Shown here: positions 25,190 through 32,257 of the stretch, one piece after another
Layout of the letters: each line of letters opens with the position of its first letter
Position numbering within the stretch: position 1 is the first letter of the stretch
Source: Alphaproteobacteria bacterium
GTDB taxonomy: Bacteria > Pseudomonadota > Alphaproteobacteria > UBA6615
Direction of reading: 5' to 3'
NCBI GenBank assembly: GCA_027297685.1
Contig: JAPUHN010000201.1
Span: 1-32,257 of the forward strand
Length of the DNA: 32,257 nt
Translations under genes and position numbers: made by a program
Notes under the pieces: generated by a model
Database searches by the model: none
What the model was told of the DNA's origin: nothing
What the model saw: only the letters and a program-made list of their open reading frames with translations

Positions 25190-26659
25190 TTACAAATAGG
25201 GCGAGAACAACCGAGCGACGCCGTCGCGTAATTTGACGACGAGATTTCGGTTATTGAGATCGGCCAATGTCAAACGGCGGGCCTGAGATAATTCCGCTTC
25301 GAATATTCCGCCGAGCCGTTTCACCAGATCGGTGCCCTGACATTCCACATTGAACTCGAAATTCAGGATTAGGCTGCGGGGGTCCCAATTGGACGAGCCG
25401 ACGAGCGCCCAGCAATCGTCAACCAGCATCAGTTTGGAATGATTGAACGGCGGTGGGCCTAGCCATATCCGGCAGCCAACACCAATCAATTCGTCCAGCC
25501 GCGCCATTGCCGCCCAGGTCACAAAGGCGAGGTTGGTCTTCTTGGGCAATATAATATCGACATCGACACCGCGCAGCGCCGCCAGACGCAACCCGGCGGC
25601 CAGCGTTTCGTCGGGTAAAAAGTAAGGGGTCATGATACGCAGCGACTGGCGGGCTTCCGAAACCGCCGCCGCGATAATCCAACGCACCCGCTCGACAGAT
25701 TCGTGCGGGCCCGACGGAATACCGCGCGCGACGACGTCGCCGTTTCCAGTTAACGGTGGGAACCAGCTTTCGCCAACAAGGGATTCTTTAGTGGTAATGT
25801 GCCAATCGTCGGCAAACGCCTCCGTGAGATGAGCAACTAGAGGCCCCTCAACTTTAAAATGGACGTCCCGCACGATGCGTCGCGGTTGCGATGTGGTTCT
25901 GTTGGCGGCGCTGATGTTCATTCCGCCGGTGAATCCGACCTTTCCGTCGATCACCAGAATTTTTTGGTGATTGCGTAGATTGAGGTACGGCATTCGCCAC
26001 GGCCATAAGGAATACATGAAACGTGCGTGGGGAATTTCGGCGGCCCGCAACGCGCGCACGATCGGTGGCCAAGAATAGATTTGCCCAACCCCATCGACCA
26101 GAACACGCACCTCGACACCGCGCGCAACGGCACGTTCCAGCGCCGCCACGAATTCTCGCCCCACATCGTCGTATTTGAATATGTAGCTCTCAAAGCATAT
26201 CGAGCGCTCTGCGTCATCGATCGCTTGAACCATTTCCGGATAAGCGGCATCGCCCTTTAACAACGGCGTGATGGTGTTCGCCGCCGTAAGCCGGTTCGAA
26301 GCCAGGACATCGGTTAGGCGCGTCAAACCGCGATGCAGCCCAACCGCGCTTTGGGAGCCTACACCCTCTGGATCATCCGAAGACGCGCGACATGGCGCTG
26401 TTTGGAAATTCGTCGGCGAGGCCGGTTGTCCTACCGCATGCGGCCGCACCCGTACGGCACGACGGCGAATTCGATTGATGCCCAATAAAAGATAAGCGAT
26501 CGATCCGATGATCGGGGAGAGCAGAATGAGGCCAACCCACGCTATCGCGGCCCGTTCGTTGCGCTTGTATAAAATGACCGACGCCGACAGTACGACGGTC
26601 AACGCGACGACGAAGCTTGTCACGCCGAGCGCCCAATACTGCTGAAACAATTCGATCAT
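25190..26659 (-). CDS. cls: Cardiolipin synthase (phospholipase D family)
   Basis: A 489-residue membrane enzyme that joins two phosphatidylglycerols into cardiolipin and glycerol. The N-terminus has two transmembrane helices (TSFVVALTVVLSASVIL and AWVGLILLSPIIGSIAYLLL, the PLDc_N-type hairpin). Two HKD catalytic motifs follow, HQKILVIDGKVGFTGGMN (His231) and HSKLMLVDDCWALVGSSNWD (His407), each with the Lys and Asp in register. Between them lie family blocks such as RIMTPYFLPDE. The Arg-rich stretch after the second helix (RRRAVRVRPHA) is a cytoplasmic linker. The start is ATG 26659; a GTG three bases upstream is also possible. Confidence 0.95.
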   Translation of the reverse strand: MIELFQQYWALGVTSFVVALTVVLSASVILYKRNERAAIAWVGLILLSPIIGSIAYLLLGINRIRRRAVRVRPHAVGQPASPTNFQTAPCRASSDDPEGVGSQSAVGLHRGLTRLTDVLASNRLTAANTITPLLKGDAAYPEMVQAIDDAERSICFESYIFKYDDVGREFVAALERAVARGVEVRVLVDGVGQIYSWPPIVRALRAAEIPHARFMYSLWPWRMPYLNLRNHQKILVIDGKVGFTGGMNISAANRTTSQPRRIVRDVHFKVEGPLVAHLTEAFADDWHITTKESLVGESWFPPLTGNGDVVARGIPSGPHESVERVRWIIAAAVSEARQSLRIMTPYFLPDETLAAGLRLAALRGVDVDIILPKKTNLAFVTWAAMARLDELIGVGCRIWLGPPPFNHSKLMLVDDCWALVGSSNWDPRSLILNFEFNVECQGTDLVKRLGGIFEAELSQARRLTLADLNNRNLVVKLRDGVARLFSPYL

Positions 26660-26885
26660 CACGTCCCCAGTGCCGCCGCCGGAATACTAGAGCCTAATCC
26701 GACTTTTACCAGTCGGCGATCAGAACTAACCTGCAATTAATACGTAGAAACTTTGGGACGTCGCTCAAATTTTCCGCACTGTGCAATCACTGCTTGGCGG
26801 CGCACGGCTAACGCGGCCTAATGCGCGGCTAATTAGTTATTCGTAATGGTACAAGCCGTGTACCCATAACTGGAGACCGCACCTC

Positions 26886-27293
26886 GTGGACTTTCCCGCA
26901 CTCGTTCAGCGGATAATTTACCCGCGCACCGATACGCCGGAAGCCGCCTGGAGCGCGGCTGCCAATAGCGGATACGCCGCCGCTATTTTGGCGGCGAACC
27001 GCATGTTGTTCGGTGGTTTGTGGCTTTTCTCGCCGCTGCCTGTCGGACCGGGATTGGCGCATGTGGGCATCGGGTTTGTGTACGTCATTCTCGCTCGCCT
27101 CACCCTTCGCCGTTCTCGAATAATTAACAGCGTCATCCTGGTGCTGGCGGTGTTAGAAAGCCTGATCGAGGCAATGTTAATCGGTGAAGTCCGGTTTAAC
27201 ATTGTGATCGTGGCAGCAGCGTTCGTGCTCGCGGTGGGCGGCTTTCGGGGCGCAAATGCGATTTTTGCCCATCTCCGCAATTCGCGGCGCTAA
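26886..27293 (+). CDS. Small integral membrane protein, unknown function
   Basis: A 135-residue protein with about four hydrophobic segments (ANRMLFGGLWLFSPLP, HVGIGFVYVILARL, INSVILVLAVLESLIEAMLI, NIVIVAAAFVLAVGGF) joined by short basic loops. It is probably an inner-membrane protein with both termini in the cytoplasm. No conserved catalytic motif is visible and I do not recognise the family. The start is GTG 26886 with GGAGA nine bases upstream. It is divergent from cls across about 225 bp and converges on the small secreted protein gene. Codon use and GC resemble the neighbours, so transfer is not indicated. Confidence 0.72.
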   Translation: MDFPALVQRIIYPRTDTPEAAWSAAANSGYAAAILAANRMLFGGLWLFSPLPVGPGLAHVGIGFVYVILARLTLRRSRIINSVILVLAVLESLIEAMLIGEVRFNIVIVAAAFVLAVGGFRGANAIFAHLRNSRR

Positions 27294-27342
27294 AGTCCCG
27301 CGCCCACGCGGATCCAAAATCCCCGTTTACAAACATAGCGCC

Positions 27343-27681
27343 TTAGCTGGTTTTGTCCGTGGGCTTCACCTGCTTCAGCGTCTGCCAATGCTCGCCGGCG
27401 GCGGCGATACACGTCAAACCGTCCGGGCTGGTAATCAAAATGGTCCAGGTACCATCGGTCGAAATAAGCACTTCGAGTATGTTGCCCGTCGACGCCAAAC
27501 CGATGGCGATCGGTTGTTCGCCGAAACCTTTATCGAGTTTCGCGATGAGGCTTGTACGGGTCTCGCAGTTGGACTGAGCGTGTACTGACCCGCCGCCGAA
27601 GGCAACGGAGGTCAGTAGTGCGAGAACAACAATCAACCCACCCAGCATTGCCTTGGCAGTTCTTGTTGAAAGCGCAAACAT
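27343..27681 (-). CDS. Small secreted protein with two cysteines
   Basis: A 112-residue protein with a clear signal peptide (hydrophobic AMLGGLIVVLALLTSVAFGG, likely cleavage after VHA at residue 35). The mature domain has two cysteines, Cys39 (NCETRTSLIAKL) and Cys91 (LTCIAAAGEHW), that could form a disulfide in the periplasm. The pattern with STDGTWTILITSPDGLTC recalls a widespread small alphaproteobacterial periplasmic family, but I know of no assigned function. The start is ATG 27681 with a strong AGGAGG site. The stop lies 49 bp from the convergent membrane-protein gene, with no obvious terminator. Confidence 0.78.
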   Translation of the reverse strand: MFALSTRTAKAMLGGLIVVLALLTSVAFGGGSVHAQSNCETRTSLIAKLDKGFGEQPIAIGLASTGNILEVLISTDGTWTILITSPDGLTCIAAAGEHWQTLKQVKPTDKTS

Positions 27682-28017
27682 CTGTGACCTCCTTTCTCGA
27701 CCAAGGGCGGTAATTCCCCTGGCGCCACCGCGGCCAACAGAATCGTCAATGGCCGCTCTCCAGCGGGCAAGCCGTCGCAGAAAATCGCAGAAATCGAGGA
27801 TTTTCGGGTTACAAGCGACGGGACCAAGGACCGCCGGTATGATGTTTAAATAGGCTAAAAAGGCGCAAAATCCAGTCAGATCACGGCGAATTCACACTGA
27901 AATGTGGAAGGCTGAGTAGTCGTGAAATTGCCGAAAAACTGGCGTCCTTTTGGACACAAAAAAAGGGCCCGCCCCGATATGCGGAGCGGATCCTGTCTTA
28001 GTGGGAATTTATTCGTT
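27682..28017. other. Intergenic region, 336 bp
   Basis: This gap separates the substrate-binding protein gene from the small secreted protein gene on the same strand. It holds the ribosome binding site of the secreted protein at the left end, a short tandem repeat near 27775-27796 (TCGCAGAAA, then ATCGCAGAAATCG), and a terminator at 27958-27994. The rest should hold the secreted protein's promoter. I see no convincing ORF. Confidence 0.5.
27958..27994 (-). terminator. Rho-independent terminator of the BMP transporter operon
   Basis: On the minus strand a 12-bp stem (27965-27976 with 27982-27993, two G-U pairs and one mismatch) has a 5-nt loop and is followed by seven T residues. It lies 24 bases after the stop codon of the substrate-binding protein gene. 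Confidence 0.88.
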
Positions 28018-29109
28018 TTATTTCGGAATCTTACCGTCGACGCCTTCGACGTAGAAATCCATGCCTAAGAGCATACCGTCGGGTGCGACTTCACCGGCAG
28101 CCACGACAATCTTACCGGACTGGTCCTTGATCGGACCGGCAAACGGATGGACCGAGCCGTCGATAATGCCCTTGCGCGCCTTTTCGGCGAGCGCGACGAC
28201 ATCGGCGGGGATCGCCGAATTATACGGCGCCATCTGCACCATACCCGACTTGAAGCCGCCCCAGGTGTCACCTGACTTCCAGGTGCCGTCGAGTACCGCC
28301 TTGGTGCGCGCGACATAGTAAGGCGCCCAGTTGTCGATGATCGCTGTGAGGTGCGCTTTGGATCCAAACGCGGACATGTTCGAGGCCTGCCCGACGGCCC
28401 ACACACCGCGGCTCTCGGCTACCTGAATTGGCGCCGGCGAGTCGGTGTGTTGCATGATGATGTCGACACCTTGGTCGATCATTGTCTTGGCGGCATCTGC
28501 TTCTCTGCCCGGATCGAACCAGGACGAGACCCAAACCACCTTGATTTTGACGTCCGGATTTACCGAGCGTGCGGCAATCGCAACGGCGTTGATACCCCGA
28601 ATGACCTCCGGAATCGGGAACGAGGCGACATAGCCGATAACGTTGGTTTTGGTCATTTTACCGGCGATCAGGCCAGCGACATGACGGCCTTCGTAAAATC
28701 GCGCCGAGTAGGTGGCGACATTCTTGTCGCGCTTGAACCCGGTCGCATGTTCAAAGGCCACGTCCGGATGTTTCTTGGCCACGCGCACCGTTGGGTTCAT
28801 GTAACCGAACGACGTGGTGAAAATCAGTTTATGACCCGACGCGGCGAGCTGGTTGATGACCCGTTGCGCGTCTGCGCCCTCTGGCACCTTCTCGACAAAC
28901 GTCGTTTTTACCTTGTCGCCAAATTCCTTCTCGAGAGCCAGGCGGCCCTGGTTGTGCTCGTAAGTCCAACCATGGTCACCGACCGGCCCGACATAAACAA
29001 AGCCAACTTTCAATGGGTCCGACTGCGCCTGGGCGCCGCCCGACATTGCCATCGTTGCTGTCGCCAGCGCGGCAACCGTCAGCGAGGTCAATTTACCAAA
29101 TCTTTTCAT
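28018..29109 (-). CDS. BMP-family ABC transporter substrate-binding protein
   Basis: A 363-residue periplasmic binding protein of the basic membrane protein (PnrA/BmpA) family, with a signal peptide ending near AQA at residue 29. The mature start PLKVGFVYVGPVGDHGWTYE is the family signature; further blocks are HPDVAFEHATGFK, YEGRHVAGLIAGKMTKTNVIG and GVDIIMQHTDSP. Homologues bind nucleosides or related purine compounds, but riboflavin and other ligands are known in the wider family, so the ligand is inferred. There is no lipobox Cys, so the protein is probably soluble in the periplasm. The start is ATG 29109 with an AGGAGG site. The downstream gap and terminator make it the last gene of the importer operon, 28 bp after the second permease. 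Confidence 0.94.
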   Translation of the reverse strand: MKRFGKLTSLTVAALATATMAMSGGAQAQSDPLKVGFVYVGPVGDHGWTYEHNQGRLALEKEFGDKVKTTFVEKVPEGADAQRVINQLAASGHKLIFTTSFGYMNPTVRVAKKHPDVAFEHATGFKRDKNVATYSARFYEGRHVAGLIAGKMTKTNVIGYVASFPIPEVIRGINAVAIAARSVNPDVKIKVVWVSSWFDPGREADAAKTMIDQGVDIIMQHTDSPAPIQVAESRGVWAVGQASNMSAFGSKAHLTAIIDNWAPYYVARTKAVLDGTWKSGDTWGGFKSGMVQMAPYNSAIPADVVALAEKARKGIIDGSVHPFAGPIKDQSGKIVVAAGEVAPDGMLLGMDFYVEGVDGKIPK

Positions 29110-29137
29110 GATACCTCCTCCGTTTAAGTATTTATTA

Positions 29138-30064
29138 TCAACCGGATGCATGGAAACTCCTGCCGAGACAGGCAGGAGCATTAAGCCGCGCCCGTGTGTC
29201 ATCGCGTGAGATCAATACAAGCACAATGATCGTGGCGAGATAAGGGAGCATCGACAAAATTTGCGAGGGAACGTCCACTCCAAACCCCTGCGCATGGAGC
29301 TGGATGATGGTAATTCCGCCAAATAGATAAGCGCCGAAGAACGCCCGCCAAGGTCTCCAGGAGGCAAATACGACCAAAGCTAGGGCGATCCAACCCCGAC
29401 CCGCGGTCATATTTTCCACCCACAAAGGCGTGTGCGCCAGCGACAGATAAGCACCGCCAAGACCGGCCATGGCGCCGCCGAACAGGACCGCGGCCAACCG
29501 TATCATGGTGACCGAGAACCCGATCGAATGCGCAGCGTTGTGATTTTCGCCGACCGCACGCAACGCGAGGCCCCAACGGGTTCGGCTCAAAAACCAGGTA
29601 ACCAGGACCGCACTGGCGACCGACAGGTAGACCAGCACATCCTGGCCAAAGATCAGCGGGCCAATGCCTGGAAGGTCGCTCAAGCCTGGAATGTTCAGTT
29701 TTGGCAGTCCCGAGAACACCTTGCCGACAAAATTTTGTCCGAGCAGCGCGCTGAATCCGATTCCGAAGAGCGTCAACGCCAGCCCGGTCGCAACCTGGTT
29801 AGACAATAGAAACAGGGTGAGGAACCCAAATATAAACGCCAGCGCCATACCCGACAGAGCGCCGGCAAGAATCGCCAGCGTCGGATCGCCCGTGGTCACG
29901 GCGACGGCAAAAGCACCGATGGCGCCGACGATCATCATGCCCTCGATACCCAAGTTAAGGACGCCGGATTTCTCGACGACGATTTCGCCGATCGCTGCGA
30001 ATACCAAGGGTGTCGAGGCAGTGATGATGGTCAAGAGCGCGGGAATAATAAAATCGACGTTCAT
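29138..30064 (-). CDS. ABC transporter permease (BMP/nucleoside type, second)
   Basis: A 308-residue inner-membrane permease with about eight hydrophobic segments. The N-terminal IPALLTIITASTPLVFAAIG and the motif EKSGVLNLGIEGMMIVGAIG are diagnostic of the branch of the BPD_transp_2 family that works with BMP binding proteins (YufQ/NupQ-like). RAVGENHNAAHSIGFSV is the cytoplasmic coupling region that meets the ATPase. The start is ATG 30064 with GGGAGAG upstream; it overlaps the end of the first permease gene by 4 bp (ATGA), a sign of coupled translation. The frame is open far upstream, but that part lies over the other permease gene and has no membrane character. Confidence 0.92.
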   Translation of the reverse strand: MNVDFIIPALLTIITASTPLVFAAIGEIVVEKSGVLNLGIEGMMIVGAIGAFAVAVTTGDPTLAILAGALSGMALAFIFGFLTLFLLSNQVATGLALTLFGIGFSALLGQNFVGKVFSGLPKLNIPGLSDLPGIGPLIFGQDVLVYLSVASAVLVTWFLSRTRWGLALRAVGENHNAAHSIGFSVTMIRLAAVLFGGAMAGLGGAYLSLAHTPLWVENMTAGRGWIALALVVFASWRPWRAFFGAYLFGGITIIQLHAQGFGVDVPSQILSMLPYLATIIVLVLISRDDTRARLNAPACLGRSFHASG

Positions 30065-31143
30065 GCCGTGCTCTCCCGCGTCCGTGCCGAGCCAAATTTG
30101 ATGCGGTAGCTGATCAGAACGTCGCTTGCCAGCAGGAAGAACAGCAACATGCCCTGGAATACCCCGGTAACCGCGTTGGGCAGGTTCATGGTGATCTGCG
30201 CCGAATCGCCACCAAGATAAGTCAGCGCCATCAGGAGGCCGGCCAACACGACACCGATCGGATGCAGGCGGCCGAGAAAGGCGACGATAATTGCGGTGAA
30301 GCCGTATCCGGGAGAGACGACAGGCACGATCTGGCCTATCGGTCCGGCGACCTCGATCACCCCGGCGAGACCGGCTGCACCGCCGCTCATGAGCAGGGTC
30401 AACCACACCAGCCGTTTTTCCTTGAAGCCGGCGAAACTGGCGGCGGCCGGCGCCATGCCGATTACCCGAATTTGAAACCCGATGATGTGTTTGACGATCA
30501 ATATCCAGGCCAATACCGCGACAAAAAGTGCGATCAGCCAACCAATGTGCAGCCGTGTGCCCTCGAAAATGATCGGCAGCACAGCCGCGTCATGGAACAA
30601 TCTGGACTCGGGGAAATTAAACCCGTCAGGGTCTCGCAAGGGCCCGTGGATGAGGTAACTGAGAAGCAACAATCCGACGTAGGTCAGCATCAGACTTGTA
30701 AGAATTTCGTTGGTATTGTAGCGCGTTTTCAGAAACGCCGGTATCGCTGCCCACGCCATGCCGCCGATGATTCCGGCAATCAACATAGCCGGCAGCAAAA
30801 ACGGTGTATCGACATCGAAAAAGGCGAGCGCGAGTACACCGCCAAATATCGCGCCGAGGGTAAGTTGCCCTTCAGCCCCGATGTTCCAGATGTTCGCCTG
30901 AAAGCCAAGCGACAGCCCGATCCCGATCAACACAAGCGGCGTCGCTTTGACCAATAATTCGGCGAGGCCGTCCAGGGTTGAAATCGGTTCGATGAAAAAC
31001 GCGTGGATGGCCTGAAGGGGGTTGGTGCCTAAAACCCAGAACATCACCATGCTGGCAAGCAACGTGAGGACGACGGCGATAAGCGGCGATTGGTAAACCA
31101 TGGCGCGAGATGCTTCGCCTCTTGGCTCCAGTCTAATCAGCAT
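30061..31143 (-). CDS. ABC transporter permease (BMP/nucleoside type, first)
   Basis: A 360-residue inner-membrane permease with about ten hydrophobic segments. LSLGFQANIWNIGAEGQLTL is the signature of this branch (YufP/NupP-like), and the C-terminal half carries RVIGMAPAAASFAGFKEKRL, the coupling loop to the ATPase, and VSPGYGFTAIIVAFLGRLHP. It pairs with the second permease to form the heterodimeric channel. The start is ATG 31143, giving MLIRLEPRGEASRAMVYQSP; longer frames add only residues that lie over the ATPase gene. The start overlaps the ATPase end by 11 bp. Confidence 0.92.
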   Translation of the reverse strand: MLIRLEPRGEASRAMVYQSPLIAVVLTLLASMVMFWVLGTNPLQAIHAFFIEPISTLDGLAELLVKATPLVLIGIGLSLGFQANIWNIGAEGQLTLGAIFGGVLALAFFDVDTPFLLPAMLIAGIIGGMAWAAIPAFLKTRYNTNEILTSLMLTYVGLLLLSYLIHGPLRDPDGFNFPESRLFHDAAVLPIIFEGTRLHIGWLIALFVAVLAWILIVKHIIGFQIRVIGMAPAAASFAGFKEKRLVWLTLLMSGGAAGLAGVIEVAGPIGQIVPVVSPGYGFTAIIVAFLGRLHPIGVVLAGLLMALTYLGGDSAQITMNLPNAVTGVFQGMLLFFLLASDVLISYRIKFGSARTRESTA

Positions 31144-32257
31144 GTGCGGCAGCCTCGCTTGTTGGGCCGCTCGAAATGCCCCCCATGAGCAAACCAATTT
31201 CGTTGACATTCATCTCTTCGGTAATCCGAGCCGGCGATAACCGGCCTTCGCAAATCACAGAAAGCCGGTCGGCGATCTCGAACAACTCTTCCAGATCCTG
31301 CGAAATCACCAGTACCGCCGCGCCGTTCGCCGCCAGATCGATCAGGGATTGGCGGATGGCAGCCGCCGACCCGGCGTCGACACCCCAGGTGGGTTGCAGC
31401 GCGATGATGATACCGGGTTTTTGCAGTATCTCTCGGCCGATTATAAATTTCTGCAGATTACCGCCGGAAAGGCTCGACGCGATGTTGGCGATGCCCGGTG
31501 TCTTTACGCGGAATTTTTCAACAATGGTCGACGCGTAGTCTTCCGACTCCTTGATCCGCAAAAATCCGTTGTTCATCAAGTTCATCCGTGTCGCACCGGA
31601 CAGGAAAGCATTTTCCCATAATGACATCTGCGGTACCGCGCCATGCCCCAGACGCTCTTCAGGCACGAAGGCCATTCCCACCGAACGGCGCCGGTTTGGC
31701 CCGGAGGTGCCTACTGGATTGCCATCTATGATAATCGATTCAGGATCCTTCACCGACACTTCACCGCTCAAAACGTCCATCAATTCTTGTTGACCATTAC
31801 CGGCGATACCGGCGATGCCGAGCACTTCACCGTCCCGCACTTCAAAATTTAATTCTTTCAAATCAGTGCCATGGGAGTGGGACGACACGACGTTCAAATC
31901 CTTCACGATCAGTTGCGGCGCACCGAGCGTCGCCTTGCCGGTCCGTTCGGGTGGCGTCAAATTTGCGCCCATCATCATTTCGGCCATGCTGCGCGGTGTT
32001 TCCTCGGCTGGATTACAATCCGCGACAACCTCGCCCATGCGCATGATCGTGGCCGTGTGACATAAATCCTTAATTTCCTGGAGCTTATGGCTGATGTAGA
32101 GGATCGAGACTCCGTCGACCGCAAGCTGTCGAAGGGTATGGAACAGCACTTCCACCTCCTGCGGCGTCAGCACCGAAGTCGGCTCATCCATGATCAACAG
32201 TTGCTGATTTTGCAACAGGCAGCGAACAACTACGATGCGATGGCGTTCACCCACCGA
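31133..32257 (-). CDS. ABC transporter ATP-binding protein, tandem-domain, 5' end outside window
   Basis: The C-terminal part (374 codons) of a fused ATPase with two nucleotide-binding domains, as in sugar and BMP-type importers. The window edge cuts the first domain just upstream of its signature sequence: the visible part opens SVGERHRIVVVRCLLQ, then LLIMDEPTSVLTPQE is its Walker B and YISHKLQEI its switch His. The second domain starts near LIVKDLNVVSSHSHG and has a degenerate Walker A (GIAGIAGNGQQE), signature LSGGNLQKFIIGREI and Walker B region IIIALQPTWGVDAG. Loss of the Walker A Lys in the second domain is usual in this subfamily. It energises import through the two permeases that follow. 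No start codon is in the window. Confidence 0.93.
   Translation of the reverse strand, partial: SVGERHRIVVVRCLLQNQQLLIMDEPTSVLTPQEVEVLFHTLRQLAVDGVSILYISHKLQEIKDLCHTATIMRMGEVVADCNPAEETPRSMAEMMMGANLTPPERTGKATLGAPQLIVKDLNVVSSHSHGTDLKELNFEVRDGEVLGIAGIAGNGQQELMDVLSGEVSVKDPESIIIDGNPVGTSGPNRRRSVGMAFVPEERLGHGAVPQMSLWENAFLSGATRMNLMNNGFLRIKESEDYASTIVEKFRVKTPGIANIASSLSGGNLQKFIIGREILQKPGIIIALQPTWGVDAGSAAAIRQSLIDLAANGAAVLVISQDLEELFEIADRLSVICEGRLSPARITEEMNVNEIGLLMGGISSGPTSEAAAHAD

Noticed and set aside
27775-27796. Short tandem repeat, possible CRISPR-like or iteron element
   Set aside because: Only two copies of about 9-10 bp; no array and no origin genes nearby.
28351-29127. A 258-residue plus-strand frame
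   Set aside because: Antisense to the substrate-binding protein gene; no domain character. An artefact of GC-rich codon use.
30262-30957. A 231-residue plus-strand frame
   Set aside because: Antisense to a permease gene; very polar, Gln/Asp/Arg-rich sequence with no recognisable fold.
1-32257. tRNA, rRNA, CRISPR, transposase, integrase, toxin-antitoxin or defence genes
   Set aside because: Looked for by eye through all intergenic gaps and reading frames; none recognised. A tRNA or small-RNA search program would be needed to exclude weak cases.

Overview
The window reads as ordinary, gene-dense chromosome of an alphaproteobacterium, probably of a Rhodospirillales-like lineage. I base this on an EipA/DUF1134 envelope protein, a two-subunit glycyl-tRNA synthetase followed by pyruvate phosphate dikinase, YgfZ, a DUF2007/TrmN6/S49 peptidase cluster, moderately high GC, and many small secreted proteins. 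I saw no rRNA, tRNA, CRISPR array, insertion sequence, integrase or phage gene. No dramatic new system is evident. The most interesting items are small: a decayed hydrolase gene, an unrecognised 50-residue ORF with its own promoter, operator-like repeats and terminator, a structured leader before glyQ, and an amidotransferase inside a glycosyltransferase cluster.

Layout. 1-62: a terminator for a gene to the left of the window. 156-555: a frameshifted, internally deleted alpha/beta hydrolase. 657-2285 (+): an acyl-CoA ligase. 2293-3494 (-): EipA followed by a BON-domain lipoprotein. 3564-5738 (-): a LysR regulator, then a YbfB/YjiJ-type MFS exporter. 5819-6816 (-): a Sel1-repeat protein and a small lipoprotein. 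6875-7873 (-): an AcuI/YhdH acryloyl-CoA reductase, divergent from 8079-8588 (+), a PagL-like lipid A deacylase. A bidirectional terminator separates pagL from 8661-9821 (-), an SCP-x-type thiolase.

9955-14527 (-) is an envelope polysaccharide or LPS-core cluster, transcribed GT9 heptosyltransferase-like, GT2, GT4, then AsnB-type amidotransferase, with overlapping or nearly abutting genes. Divergent from it is ygfZ (+), followed by the small ORF at 15727-15879 with its regulatory elements.

16000-23979 (-) looks like one long housekeeping transcription unit or two linked ones: DUF2007 protein, TrmN6-like tRNA methyltransferase, S49 peptidase, small membrane protein, then glyQ, glyS and ppdK. 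Divergent from it is a polyprenyl diphosphate synthase (24159-25181, +), which faces a cardiolipin synthase (25190-26659, -) across only 8 bp. Two unrecognised small proteins follow (a membrane protein and a secreted two-cysteine protein). The right end (28018-32257, -) is a BMP-type nucleoside-family ABC importer: ATPase (cut by the window edge), two permeases, substrate-binding protein, and a clear terminator.

Themes that tie the region together are fatty acyl-CoA metabolism (ligase, thiolase, AcuI), envelope biogenesis (EipA, BON lipoprotein, PagL, glycosyltransferases, cardiolipin synthase) and translation (GlyRS, TrmN6, YgfZ). They are probably neighbours rather than one pathway. Start codons were chosen by ribosome binding sites and family N-termini, so several differ from the longest possible reading frame.
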